This document shows, piece by piece, positions 24,425 to 31,715 of a stretch of DNA of 64,000 nt. The position numbers and the translations under genes are program-made. The notes under the pieces are model-generated. The model did no database searches and had not been told where the DNA came from. It saw nothing but the letters and a program-made list of their open reading frames with translations. Source of the stretch: JASHPR01 sp963833885 (GTDB taxonomy: Bacteria > Actinomycetota > Actinomycetes > Streptosporangiales > Streptosporangiaceae); the NCBI GenBank assembly GCA_963833885.1, contig CAWHZU010000036.1:186001-250000 (forward strand). The letters run 5' to 3'. Within the stretch, counting starts at the first letter, position 1, and every line of letters begins with the position of its first letter.

Positions 24425-26632
24425 TTGGCTGCAACACAACGGCTCCTGCAGATCAGCGGGCTGGCCGACACGGGTCTCGACCTGAGGATCGAGGTAGGCC
24501 CCGACGGGATGGCCAGGCTCACCCGGTTGTCGGCCCGGGACTCTCTGGGCGCTCAGGCTCTGGTGCACGACGCGGCGCTGCCGCTGCTCGACGTCATCGT
24601 GAGCGGCGAGGGGCGCGGATGGTCGGGCGGGCGGTATTGCGAGTCCGAAGCGGGCAGCCGATTCCGCTACGCCGGTCACGGCGAGCGCGGCGTGGGCGGG
24701 TCCTGGCAGGAGCTGCGCGTGCACCTGGACGACCCGGTGACCGGGTTGCACGCCGAGGTGTTCTACCGGTTCCTGGCCACCAGCGGGGCAGGCGGCGGCC
24801 TCCGCTCCTGGGTGCTGCTGGAGAACCGTGGCGCGCGGCCGGTCACGGTCCAGTCGGTGAGCTCGTTCCTGTTCGGAGGCCTGGGCACCGGGCCGGGTCC
24901 CGATGATCTCGCGGACCTGGATCTGATGTGGGCCGAGAACGACTGGATGGCCGAGGGCCGCTGGCAGCTCCGGCCGCTGCGCGACGCCCTGCCCGACATC
25001 AACCGCCGGGCGCTCGGCGCCGACCCGCGGGGATGTTTCGGCGTGACCAGCACCGGAAGCTGGTCGTCGGGCCGGTACCTGCCCGCGGGCGCGGTCGTGA
25101 ACCGGCGGACCGGGCACGCGTGGGCCTGGCAGATCGAGCACAACGGCAGCTGGCACTGGCAGGTTGGCGAGTGCGCGCGCCACGGCGTCGCCGGGGGCGC
25201 GGGGCCGCACGGCAGGCACGCCCCGAAGGGCGCGGTCAGCGGCGCCTACCTCGCCCTCCTCGGCCCCACGGACACCGAGCACCACTGGCGGGTCACGCTC
25301 GGCCCGGGCGAGGTGTTCACCACCGTGCCAGCCAGCGTGGCGGTCAGCCCGGGCGGGTTCGACGGCGCGGTGGCCGAGCTGACCGCCGTCCGCCGCGCGA
25401 TCAGGCGCCCGCACGAGGACGGCCGCCGTCTCTCCGTGATCTTCAACGACTACATGAACACGCTGATGGGGAACCCGACCACGGAGCGCCTGCTGCCGCT
25501 GATCTCCGCGGCCGCCGAGGTCGGCGCCGAGTACTTCTGCATCGACTCCGGCTGGTATGCGGAGATCGACGAGGGCTGGTGGGACACGGTCGGCGCGTGG
25601 CGGCCCTCGCTCACCAGGTTCCCCGGCGGGCTGGCCGAGGTGCTCGACCGCATCACCGCCGCCGGGATGGTGCCCGGTCTGTGGCTCGAACCCGAGGTCG
25701 TGGGCGTCAACAGCGAGGTCGCCCGGGAGCTTCCGGCGGAGGCCTTCTTCCAGCGCGGCGGCCAGCGCATCGTCGAGCACGGCCGGTACCACCTGGACCT
25801 GCGCCATCCCGCCGCCGTGAAGCAGCTGGACCAGGTGGTGGACTTCCTCGTTGGTGACCTGGGCGTCGGCTATTTCAAGCTGGACTACAACATCTCAATC
25901 GCGCCCGGCCCGGACAGCGGCGGCCTGAGCGCAGGCGCGGGCCTGCTCGCAGCGAACCGGGCGCAGCTCGACTGGCTGGACGCGGTGCTCGACCGGCATC
26001 CCGCGCTGGTGATCGAGAACTGCTCGTCCGGCGGCATGCGCACCGACTACGCACTGCTCGCCCGGCTGCAGCTGCAGTCCACCAGCGACCAGCAGGAATT
26101 CCTCCGCTACCCGCCGATAGCCGCGGCGGCCCCGGCCGCCATCACCCCCGAGCAAGCCGCCGTGTGGGCCTACCCGCAGCCCGAGTTCAGCAACGACGAG
26201 ATCGCGTTCACGATGGCCGGCGCGATGCTGGGCCGGGTCCACCTGTCCGGCCACGTCGACCGCATGAGCGGCGAGCAACGGGGCATGGTCGCGGCGGCGA
26301 TCCGGGTGTACAAGGAGGTCATCCGGCCCGAGATCGCCGGGTCCACGCCGTTCTGGCCGCTCGGCCTGCCGCGCTGGGAAGATCCCTGGATCGCGCTCGG
26401 CCTGCGCTCTCCCGGGGCCAGTTACCTGACCGTGTGGCGCCGGGGCCCGCAGCCGGGCACCGATGCCGCACAGATCACACTGCCGGTGCCGCACCTGCGC
26501 GGCACGCACGTCACCGCCGAGGTGCTCTACCCGCGTCAAGCCGGGGCGGAGGCCAGCTGGGACCCTGGCCCGGGCGTGCTCACCGTCACCCTCCCCCGCT
26601 GCCCGTCCGCCTGCGTCCTGCGCCTCGCATAG
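24425..26632 (+). CDS. Alpha-galactosidase, glycoside hydrolase family 36
   Basis: 735 aa, normal for GH36. The likely start is the TTG at 24425, preceded by GGGGAGGGG at about 5 bp. The N-terminal beta-sandwich is followed by the barrel with VIFNDYMNTLMG, CIDSGWYAE and GLWLEPEVVG. The nucleophile is Asp487 in YFKLDYN and the acid/base is Asp555 in STSDQQEF. It has no signal peptide, so it acts in the cytoplasm on alpha-galactosides brought in by the adjoining ABC importer, releasing galactose. It is divergent from the LacI gene and probably repressed by it. Confidence 0.93.
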   Translation: MAATQRLLQISGLADTGLDLRIEVGPDGMARLTRLSARDSLGAQALVHDAALPLLDVIVSGEGRGWSGGRYCESEAGSRFRYAGHGERGVGGSWQELRVHLDDPVTGLHAEVFYRFLATSGAGGGLRSWVLLENRGARPVTVQSVSSFLFGGLGTGPGPDDLADLDLMWAENDWMAEGRWQLRPLRDALPDINRRALGADPRGCFGVTSTGSWSSGRYLPAGAVVNRRTGHAWAWQIEHNGSWHWQVGECARHGVAGGAGPHGRHAPKGAVSGAYLALLGPTDTEHHWRVTLGPGEVFTTVPASVAVSPGGFDGAVAELTAVRRAIRRPHEDGRRLSVIFNDYMNTLMGNPTTERLLPLISAAAEVGAEYFCIDSGWYAEIDEGWWDTVGAWRPSLTRFPGGLAEVLDRITAAGMVPGLWLEPEVVGVNSEVARELPAEAFFQRGGQRIVEHGRYHLDLRHPAAVKQLDQVVDFLVGDLGVGYFKLDYNISIAPGPDSGGLSAGAGLLAANRAQLDWLDAVLDRHPALVIENCSSGGMRTDYALLARLQLQSTSDQQEFLRYPPIAAAAPAAITPEQAAVWAYPQPEFSNDEIAFTMAGAMLGRVHLSGHVDRMSGEQRGMVAAAIRVYKEVIRPEIAGSTPFWPLGLPRWEDPWIALGLRSPGASYLTVWRRGPQPGTDAAQITLPVPHLRGTHVTAEVLYPRQAGAEASWDPGPGVLTVTLPRCPSACVLRLA

Positions 26633-26662
26633 ACCGGGCGGCACGCGTCCCGTTCGGGCCCC

Positions 26663-27433
26663 CTAGCCCCAGTGGATGCTTCGCGCGGTCGTCGCGTAGC
26701 GGTGCAGCCAGGAACGCACCGGGCCGTCGGTAGACGGCGTGATCGTCAGTCCCGCCGACCGGGAGACGACGTCGGCCACCTGCGCGATGGTCCGGTGATC
26801 GGTGTGAACGTGCTGCGCGAACTCGGGCCGGTGAAGCTGCTCCAGCCACTCGTCGAGGACCTCGGTTTCCCACGGCTGGGTCCTGGGCTCCCGGCCAAGG
26901 CTGCGGGCACGCAGCCGCCGCACCACGGTTGCGGGCTCAGCAAGCAGTGAGAAGTGGTGCACCTTGGCACCGTCACCGCGCAGGCCGCCGATGATCTCCT
27001 GGAAGTGGTCGAGGTTCACCAGCGTCCCCGGGGCGATCACCGGCCCGTCATGCCCGGCCAGCGTCATGCGCAGCAGTTCCAGCACCGAGTGCCGCCAGGC
27101 GGGGATGTCCTGCCAGCGGCGCCACAGCGACCGCGGCAGCATACGGCGCATGCCATAGCCGACGTGCTCGGGATCGCAGAGCACGCTGCCGGGCAGCCGC
27201 CGGTTCAGCTCAAACGCCGTCGCGGTCTTGCCCACCCCGCACGGGCCGTTGATCCATAGCAGCATGCTCCCGCCCGGCAGCGGATTGTGGGCCGTCGCGT
27301 CCGCCAGTTCGCTGCGGCGGGTGTCGCTCGCCGCCTGATGCTCCCTCATGACCTCGCGCCGGGCGGCGGCGTACGGCTCTCCGGTCACCGTCATGCGCTC
27401 GCGGGTCGCTGACTTGATCTTGTCGTGAGACAT
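26663..27433 (-). CDS. TmrB-like P-loop protein (tunicamycin-resistance family)
   Basis: 256 aa. After a 55-residue basic N-terminal extension (KSATRERMTVTGEPYAAARREV), the rest follows Bacillus TmrB closely: MLLWINGPCGVGKTATAFELNRRLPG with the Walker A motif, LCDPEHVGYGMRRMLP, LVNLDHFQEIIGGLR, VHHFSLLAEPATVVRRLRAR and HVHTDHRTIAQVADVV. TmrB is an ATP-binding protein that gives tunicamycin resistance in B. subtilis. The N-terminal extension resembles short modules seen on other actinobacterial small proteins; its role is unknown. It stands alone, convergent with the GH36 gene. Confidence 0.8.
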   Translation of the reverse strand: MSHDKIKSATRERMTVTGEPYAAARREVMREHQAASDTRRSELADATAHNPLPGGSMLLWINGPCGVGKTATAFELNRRLPGSVLCDPEHVGYGMRRMLPRSLWRRWQDIPAWRHSVLELLRMTLAGHDGPVIAPGTLVNLDHFQEIIGGLRGDGAKVHHFSLLAEPATVVRRLRARSLGREPRTQPWETEVLDEWLEQLHRPEFAQHVHTDHRTIAQVADVVSRSAGLTITPSTDGPVRSWLHRYATTARSIHWG

Positions 27434-27624
27434 CGTGCCCTCAGTCCGGTGGCCTCGTCCCGGCGCCTAGCCACCATTAAAGGTGATCACGATGGAAGGA
27501 GAAGGAGAACTCACGCGAGGGCTGCGCCGCTCTTGTCCGTACGCGCCGCCCCCAGCGCCGGGCTGACGGCGGCTCGGATCCGGCAGGCGTGCCTGCCGGA
27601 TTCAGCATACGCGGACGGGCCCCG
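27434..27624. promoter_or_regulatory. Intergenic region with a terminator hairpin
   Basis: This 191-bp stretch holds the 5' region of the TmrB-like gene, with several purine-rich GGAG-like tracts on the other strand, and the terminator of the SoxR-like operon at 27578-27601. No gene was recognised in it. Confidence 0.5.
27578..27601 (-). terminator. Rho-independent-type hairpin after the SoxR-like gene
   Basis: A perfect 11-bp inverted repeat (ATCCGGCAGGC and GCCTGCCGGAT) around a GT loop, 24 bp beyond the stop of the SoxR-like gene. There is no T-run, as is common for high-GC actinobacterial terminators. Confidence 0.7.
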
Positions 27625-28035
27625 TCAGTCGGTGCACCAGTCGATGGCCGGAAGCGTGAGCAGCCTGCAGCGCTGCGGCTGCTGGCATCCGCACGCGAGG
27701 CACTCCTCGATGGCGGCCTTGAGGCGATTGAGCTCGTCCACGCGCTGGTCGATGACCTCCAGCTGCTGACGAGCCACCCGTGCCCAGTCGTCGAAGGTCG
27801 GGCCGTGATGATCGTTACCGGCCAGGAGGGCTCGAATGGCGTTGAGGGAGAGCCCGGACTGCTTGGCCATCCGGATGAACATGACGCGGCGCAGCGCGTC
27901 CGGATCGTAGCGGCGCTGCCCGCCGCTGCGCTCTTGGGGCGGCAGAAGGCCGAGGTCCTCCCAGTAACGCAGCGTCGTCGCCGGCACGCCGTAGGAGTTA
28001 GCGACCGTTCCGATAGGAACCCGTCGGCCTGTCAT
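27625..28035 (-). CDS. soxR: MerR family regulator of the SoxR type, [2Fe-2S] redox sensor
   Basis: 136 aa. The MerR helix-turn-helix is at residues 6-45 (VPIGTVANSYGVPATTLRYWEDLGLL, then QRRYDPDALRRVMFIRMAKQSGLSL), with a dimerisation helix after it. The C-terminal CLACGCQQPQRC has cysteines 112, 115, 117 and 123, exactly the CX2CXCX5C spacing of the SoxR iron-sulfur site. SoxR proteins sense redox-active compounds and switch on target promoters by untwisting a long spacer. The upstream co-directional oxidase gene has such a promoter with a SoxR box, so the two genes form an autoregulated unit. Confidence 0.85.
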   Translation of the reverse strand: MTGRRVPIGTVANSYGVPATTLRYWEDLGLLPPQERSGGQRRYDPDALRRVMFIRMAKQSGLSLNAIRALLAGNDHHGPTFDDWARVARQQLEVIDQRVDELNRLKAAIEECLACGCQQPQRCRLLTLPAIDWCTD

Positions 28036-28071
28036 CGACAGCCCCTTCCACCGATTGAGCCAGGTACCGCC

Positions 28072-28512
28072 TCAGGCAAGCCACGTCCCGTCATTCATGA
28101 CGGTGCGCCCGGCGATCTCCTCGACCTCTCGCCACACCTGGATCCTGGCCGGCTTTAGCAGAACATAGACCCAGTTGCCGCCGTCGGAGCCAGGCTCCCA
28201 GCCCGTTCGCTCGCGATAGCTGGCGACGATCGCCGGCCCGGTGTCCCGGCGCGCGACGACCGACGCCTGTGCGTCGATCATCACCACGTCTCGTGTTGGG
28301 CCCAGTGCCAGCCGGGCCCGGCCCGAGGCGGACGCGTTGCGGGCCGTGCGGCTGCTGGCTTCGACCGCGACAACGACCAGGCCGTCATGCCAGCACAACG
28401 AGAGCGGCACGAGATGGGCGATACCGCGACCATCGGCGGTGGCGACCCATACGTCCTGGTCGTTGCGCAGCTTGTCGAGGGCGTCCGACTTTCGCTGCGC
28501 GGTAGATCTCAT
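28072..28512 (-). CDS. Pyridoxamine 5'-phosphate oxidase-like flavin/F420 protein (FDOR split-barrel)
   Basis: 146 aa. The split beta-barrel fold is suggested by ALDKLRNDQDVWVATADGRGIAHLVPLSLCWHDG, SSRTARNASASGRARLALGP and VYVLLKPARIQVWRE. Length and pattern match the small FMN/F420-binding PPOX-like family of actinobacteria. It lies 36 bp before the soxR-like gene on the same strand. The ATG at 28510-28512 comes 7 bp after the -10 element, so the mRNA is probably leaderless. It may reduce a redox-active xenobiotic sensed by the SoxR-like protein; that is inference from the shared promoter. Confidence 0.82.
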   Translation of the reverse strand: MRSTAQRKSDALDKLRNDQDVWVATADGRGIAHLVPLSLCWHDGLVVVAVEASSRTARNASASGRARLALGPTRDVVMIDAQASVVARRDTGPAIVASYRERTGWEPGSDGGNWVYVLLKPARIQVWREVEEIAGRTVMNDGTWLA

Positions 28513-28519
28513 GCTGGGG

Positions 28520-28550
28520 AGGTTAAGACCTCAAGCCGCCTCGAAGTCAA
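28520..28550 (-). promoter_or_regulatory. SoxR-type promoter with SoxR box and 19-bp spacer
   Basis: On the minus strand -35 TTGACT (28545-28550) and -10 TAACCT (28520-28525) are separated by 19 bp, the long spacer of MerR/SoxR promoters. The spacer region holds CCTCAAGCCGCCTCGAAG (plus strand, 28529-28546). Its half-site CCTCAAG and 7-4-7 layout match the known SoxR box, with two changes in the second half. The start codon lies 7 bp after the -10. Confidence 0.8.
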
Positions 28551-28584
28551 CCGCGGATCCCCGCGGCGCACCCCGGGCACGCGC

Positions 28585-29640
28585 CTAGTCTGACCCGGGC
28601 GCCGGGCCGGTGCTTTCGCGCACGACCAGGCGCGTCCCCAGCTCCATGCTCAGCGCCTCGTGGGCGTGCCCGTCGAGCTGGCGCATGAGCATCGTCACGG
28701 CGGTGCGGCCCATCTCCTGCAGCGGCTGGCGGACGGTGGTGAGGCGGGGAGTGGTGGCCCGGCTGACGTCGATGTCGTCGAAGCCCGCGACGGACAGGTC
28801 CTCGGGTACCCGCAGCCCGCGCGCCGCAGCCGCCTCCAGTACCCCTACCGCGACCTTGTCGTTGAAACAGACGACGGCGCTCGGCCGCGGCCGCAGCTCG
28901 AGCAGCTCCCGGCCGGCCCGCACCCCCGTCTTGGTGGCGGGCTCGCCGTACCTCATCAGTTCCGGGTCGCCCAGCACCCCGGCTGCGGCCAGTGCGGCCA
29001 GGTGCCCGCCCACCCGGTCGTCGCGGGTGTGCCAGTACGGCGGCCCGGTGATCACCCCGATCCGGCGGTGACCGAGCTCGATCAGGTGCCGGGTTACGGC
29101 CCGGGCACCGGAGAAGTGCGCCGCCGAGATCGATACCATGCCCCGCGGCACGGCGGTACGCGGGTCGACCACCACGAACGGGTAGCCGTGCGCGGCCAGC
29201 GCCTCGAGGTCGGCGGAGGGTTCCGGGGGGAGGATCAGCAGCGCGCCGTACACGTCGCCGCGGCGCGGCAACTCGCGCACCACGGTGGACCCAGCCACCG
29301 CATCGCCCGCGTCGAGCAGCATGCTCTGGCCGTGCAGCGCCAGTGTCTCGGCGATCGACGTCACAATGTGCCCGAAGTAGTCGGTGAGCAAGTACGGGCA
29401 GCGCACGAACACAGGCGGACGGGTGGCCCGCGTCTGTGGCCTCGGGCGTGGCTCGGGCGCCCGGTCGCCAAGCCGTTCGACCAGCTGGCGCACCCGCTCC
29501 CGCGTGTCCGAGGCGACGTTGCCGCCGCCGTTGAGCACCCGGGAGACGGTAGCGATCGACAGCCCGGTCTCTGCCGCGATGGCGCGCACGGTTACCCGGC
29601 CTGTCCCGGTAACAAGCTCTGAAACTGAGTCTTGTTTCAA
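28585..29640 (-). CDS. LacI family transcriptional regulator (divergent from GH18 gene)
   Basis: 351 aa. The start is a TTG at 29638-29640 with AGGGGA about 5 bp upstream. The HTH reads VTVRAIAAETGLSIATVSRVLNGGGNV. The ligand domain keeps DYFGHIVTSIAETL, RVGGHLAAL, VVCFNDKVAVGVLEAA and VAGFDDIDVSRATTPRLTTVRQP. The hinge is unusually rich in Arg and Pro (RAPEPRPRPQTRATRPP) compared with the usual LacI hinge helix. It is divergent from the secreted GH18 and beta-helix genes and probably represses them through the site at 29752-29768. A matching half-site overlaps its own start codon, which suggests autoregulation. Confidence 0.9.
   Translation of the reverse strand: MKQDSVSELVTGTGRVTVRAIAAETGLSIATVSRVLNGGGNVASDTRERVRQLVERLGDRAPEPRPRPQTRATRPPVFVRCPYLLTDYFGHIVTSIAETLALHGQSMLLDAGDAVAGSTVVRELPRRGDVYGALLILPPEPSADLEALAAHGYPFVVVDPRTAVPRGMVSISAAHFSGARAVTRHLIELGHRRIGVITGPPYWHTRDDRVGGHLAALAAAGVLGDPELMRYGEPATKTGVRAGRELLELRPRPSAVVCFNDKVAVGVLEAAAARGLRVPEDLSVAGFDDIDVSRATTPRLTTVRQPLQEMGRTAVTMLMRQLDGHAHEALSMELGTRLVVRESTGPAPGSD
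29621..29638. promoter_or_regulatory. Imperfect operator overlapping the LacI start
   Basis: GAAAC and GTTTC form a dyad with 8 bp between. The right part, CTTGTTTCA at 29631-29639, is the same sequence as the left half of the palindrome at 29752. Binding here would block translation initiation or transcription of the LacI gene. Confidence 0.5.
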
Positions 29641-29751
29641 CGGTCCCCTGTAAGAGCTTCTTAGGCAAACCTTAACGAAATATCAATAATGGGCACCCGT
29701 CTTGACGCCATACGAGCGCGCTGTTGCAATCTGTAACAGGTAAGTTTCTTT

Positions 29752-29768
29752 CTTGTTTCAGAAACAAG
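29752..29768. promoter_or_regulatory. LacI-family operator upstream of the GH18 gene
   Basis: CTTGTTTCAGAAACAAG is a perfect 17-bp palindrome, 76 bp before the GH18 ATG. A further dyad CTGTT-N9-AACAG lies just upstream at 29721-29739. The divergent LacI protein is the natural ligand. Confidence 0.8.
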
Positions 29769-29843
29769 GCTAGCACTAGCCTTCCCCGGCGGGTCACCCC
29801 CCTCCCCGCCGGGCCGCCTGGCCGAAGGGAGCGTCCGCTCAGC

Positions 29844-31238
29844 ATGCGTACACCAAGAAACCCCACGAAACTGCGGCCGGGCGCGTTGGCCCTGATCACC
29901 GCCACCGCGCTTGCAGCCGGCGGGCTTGCGCTCGCAGCCGGCGGGCTCACGCTCGCCACCGCGGGCCCGGCCGCCGCGGCCGGGTCCGCCTTCCCGGCCC
30001 ACTTCGCCGCGCCCTACCTGCAGATCGGCTCGTCGGACGCCGGAGACATGGCCGCCGACGAGGCCGCGACCGGCCTGAAGTACTACACGCTGGCCTTCCT
30101 CATCCCGCAGTCCGGCTGCACGCCGGAGTGGGAGGACGACGGCTCCGGAGTCGGCGCCTTCGCCTCGCAGATCAGCGCCATTCAGGCCTCCGGCGGCAAC
30201 GTCATCATCTCCTTCGGCGGCGAGTCTGGCGGTGAGCTCGCGCAGACCTGCACGAGCGTCTCGCAGCTCACCGCGGCCTACCAGAACGTGGTGAACACCT
30301 ACGGCGTCACCCGGCTGGACTTCGACATCGAGGGCAGCGTGCTGTCGGACACCGCCGCCACCTCACTGCGCGACCAGGCGCTCGCCGCGCTGCAGGCCGA
30401 GGACCCGTCGGTGCAGGTCGACTTCACCCTCGCCGTCTCCCCGCAGGGGCTGCCCACCGGTACCGGGTCGGAGTACGCGCTGCTGCAGGACGCCCAGGCC
30501 AAGGGCGTGAAGGTGTCCGTGGTGAACATCATGACGATGGACTTCGGCGCCGGGTCCAACGACCTCGCGGACGCCGAATCGGCCGCGCAGGGCACCGCCA
30601 GCCAGCTCTCGGGCCTGTACGGGATCTCCACCTCGGCGGCCTACGGCATGATGGGCCTGACCCCGATCGCCGGCACCAACGACGACGGCACCTACTTCTC
30701 CACCTCCAATGCCTCATCGCTGGAAAGCTTCGCCGCCTCCAACGGCGTCGCGGAGCTGTCCTTCTGGGAGGTCGACGGCTACGACAAGCCCACCGGCTAC
30801 CAGTACTCCTCGATCTTCAACGAGATCACCGGGAGCAGCGGCGGCGGTGGCGGCTCGGGGGTCACGGGCGCGATCACGGGGTATGAGGGCCTGTGCCTCG
30901 ATGACCGCTCGGCCAGCACTGCGGACTTCAACCCAATCCAGGTCTACACCTGCAACGGCACCAACGCCCAGCAGTGGACGGTGGAGTCCAACAACACCCT
31001 CGAAGTGCTGGGCAAGTGCCTGGACGTCGACGGCGCAGGCACCGCCAACGGCACCACCGTCGACCTGTATGACTGCAACGGCACCGGCGCCCAGGTCTGG
31101 GAACCGCAATCCAACGGCGAACTGATCAACCCCAACTCCGGCAAGTGCCTCGACGACACCGGATACGGCGGCTCCGGCACCCAGGTCCAGATCTGGGCCT
31201 GCGCCGACACCTCCAACCAGCAGTGGAATCTGCCGTGA
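29844..31238 (+). CDS. Secreted GH18 chitinase-like protein with C-terminal ricin-B lectin (CBM13) domain
   Basis: 464 aa from the ATG at 29844, preceded by AAGGGAG at about 14 bp. An N-terminal signal peptide ends near AGPAAAAGSA; its hydrophobic core is itself a 21-bp tandem repeat (29913-29954). The GH18 barrel shows VIISFGGESGG and the catalytic DxDxE motif in LDFDIEG (Asp159, Asp161, Glu163), then VSVVNIMTMDFG and ELSFWEVDGYD. A Ser/Gly linker leads to one CBM13 module with CLD and QxW repeats (residues about 340-464). It probably binds and degrades chitin or a related polymer outside the cell. Its stop overlaps the GTG of the next secreted protein. Confidence 0.9.
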   Translation: MRTPRNPTKLRPGALALITATALAAGGLALAAGGLTLATAGPAAAAGSAFPAHFAAPYLQIGSSDAGDMAADEAATGLKYYTLAFLIPQSGCTPEWEDDGSGVGAFASQISAIQASGGNVIISFGGESGGELAQTCTSVSQLTAAYQNVVNTYGVTRLDFDIEGSVLSDTAATSLRDQALAALQAEDPSVQVDFTLAVSPQGLPTGTGSEYALLQDAQAKGVKVSVVNIMTMDFGAGSNDLADAESAAQGTASQLSGLYGISTSAAYGMMGLTPIAGTNDDGTYFSTSNASSLESFAASNGVAELSFWEVDGYDKPTGYQYSSIFNEITGSSGGGGGSGVTGAITGYEGLCLDDRSASTADFNPIQVYTCNGTNAQQWTVESNNTLEVLGKCLDVDGAGTANGTTVDLYDCNGTGAQVWEPQSNGELINPNSGKCLDDTGYGGSGTQVQIWACADTSNQQWNLP

Positions 31239-31715
31239 AGCGGCAACTCCTCACCGCCCTCGCGGTGGTAGCCCTCGTTCTCGGCCTCGGCGCGGCCGCT
31301 GCTCACCAAGCGCGCGGCGCGGATGCCGCGGATGCCGCGGCCGCCGCCGCCACCGGCCCGATCGTCGGGTACGAGGGCCTGTGCCTGGACGACCGCTCGG
31401 CCAGCACCGCGGACTCCAACCCGATCCAGGTCTACACCTGCAACGGCAGCAACGCCCAGCAGTGGACGGTGGAGTCCAACAACACCCTCGAAGTGCTGGG
31501 CAAGTGCCTGGACGTCGACGGCGCAGGCACCGCCAACGGCACCACCGTCGACCTGTATGACTGCAACGGCACCGGCGCCCAGGTCTGGGAACCGCAATCC
31601 AACGGCGAACTGATCAACCCCAACTCCGGCAAGTGCCTCGACGACACCGGATACGGCGGCTCCGGCACCCAGGTCCAGATCTGGGCCTGCGCCGACACCT
31701 CCAACCAGCAGTGGA
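30881..31715 (+). repeat. Near-identical duplicated lectin-module DNA in two adjacent genes
   Basis: The CBM13 segment at 30881-31227 is repeated at 31369-31715, 488 bp apart. Within it, 30962-31227 and 31450-31715 (266 bp) are identical by eye, including third codon positions. The 5' parts of the modules carry several differences. This indicates a recent duplication or gene conversion covering only the 3' part. Confidence 0.92.

Noticed and set aside
26633..26662. Terminator between the convergent GH36 and TmrB-like genes
   Set aside because: Only short, imperfect GC-rich complementarity was seen in the 30-bp gap.
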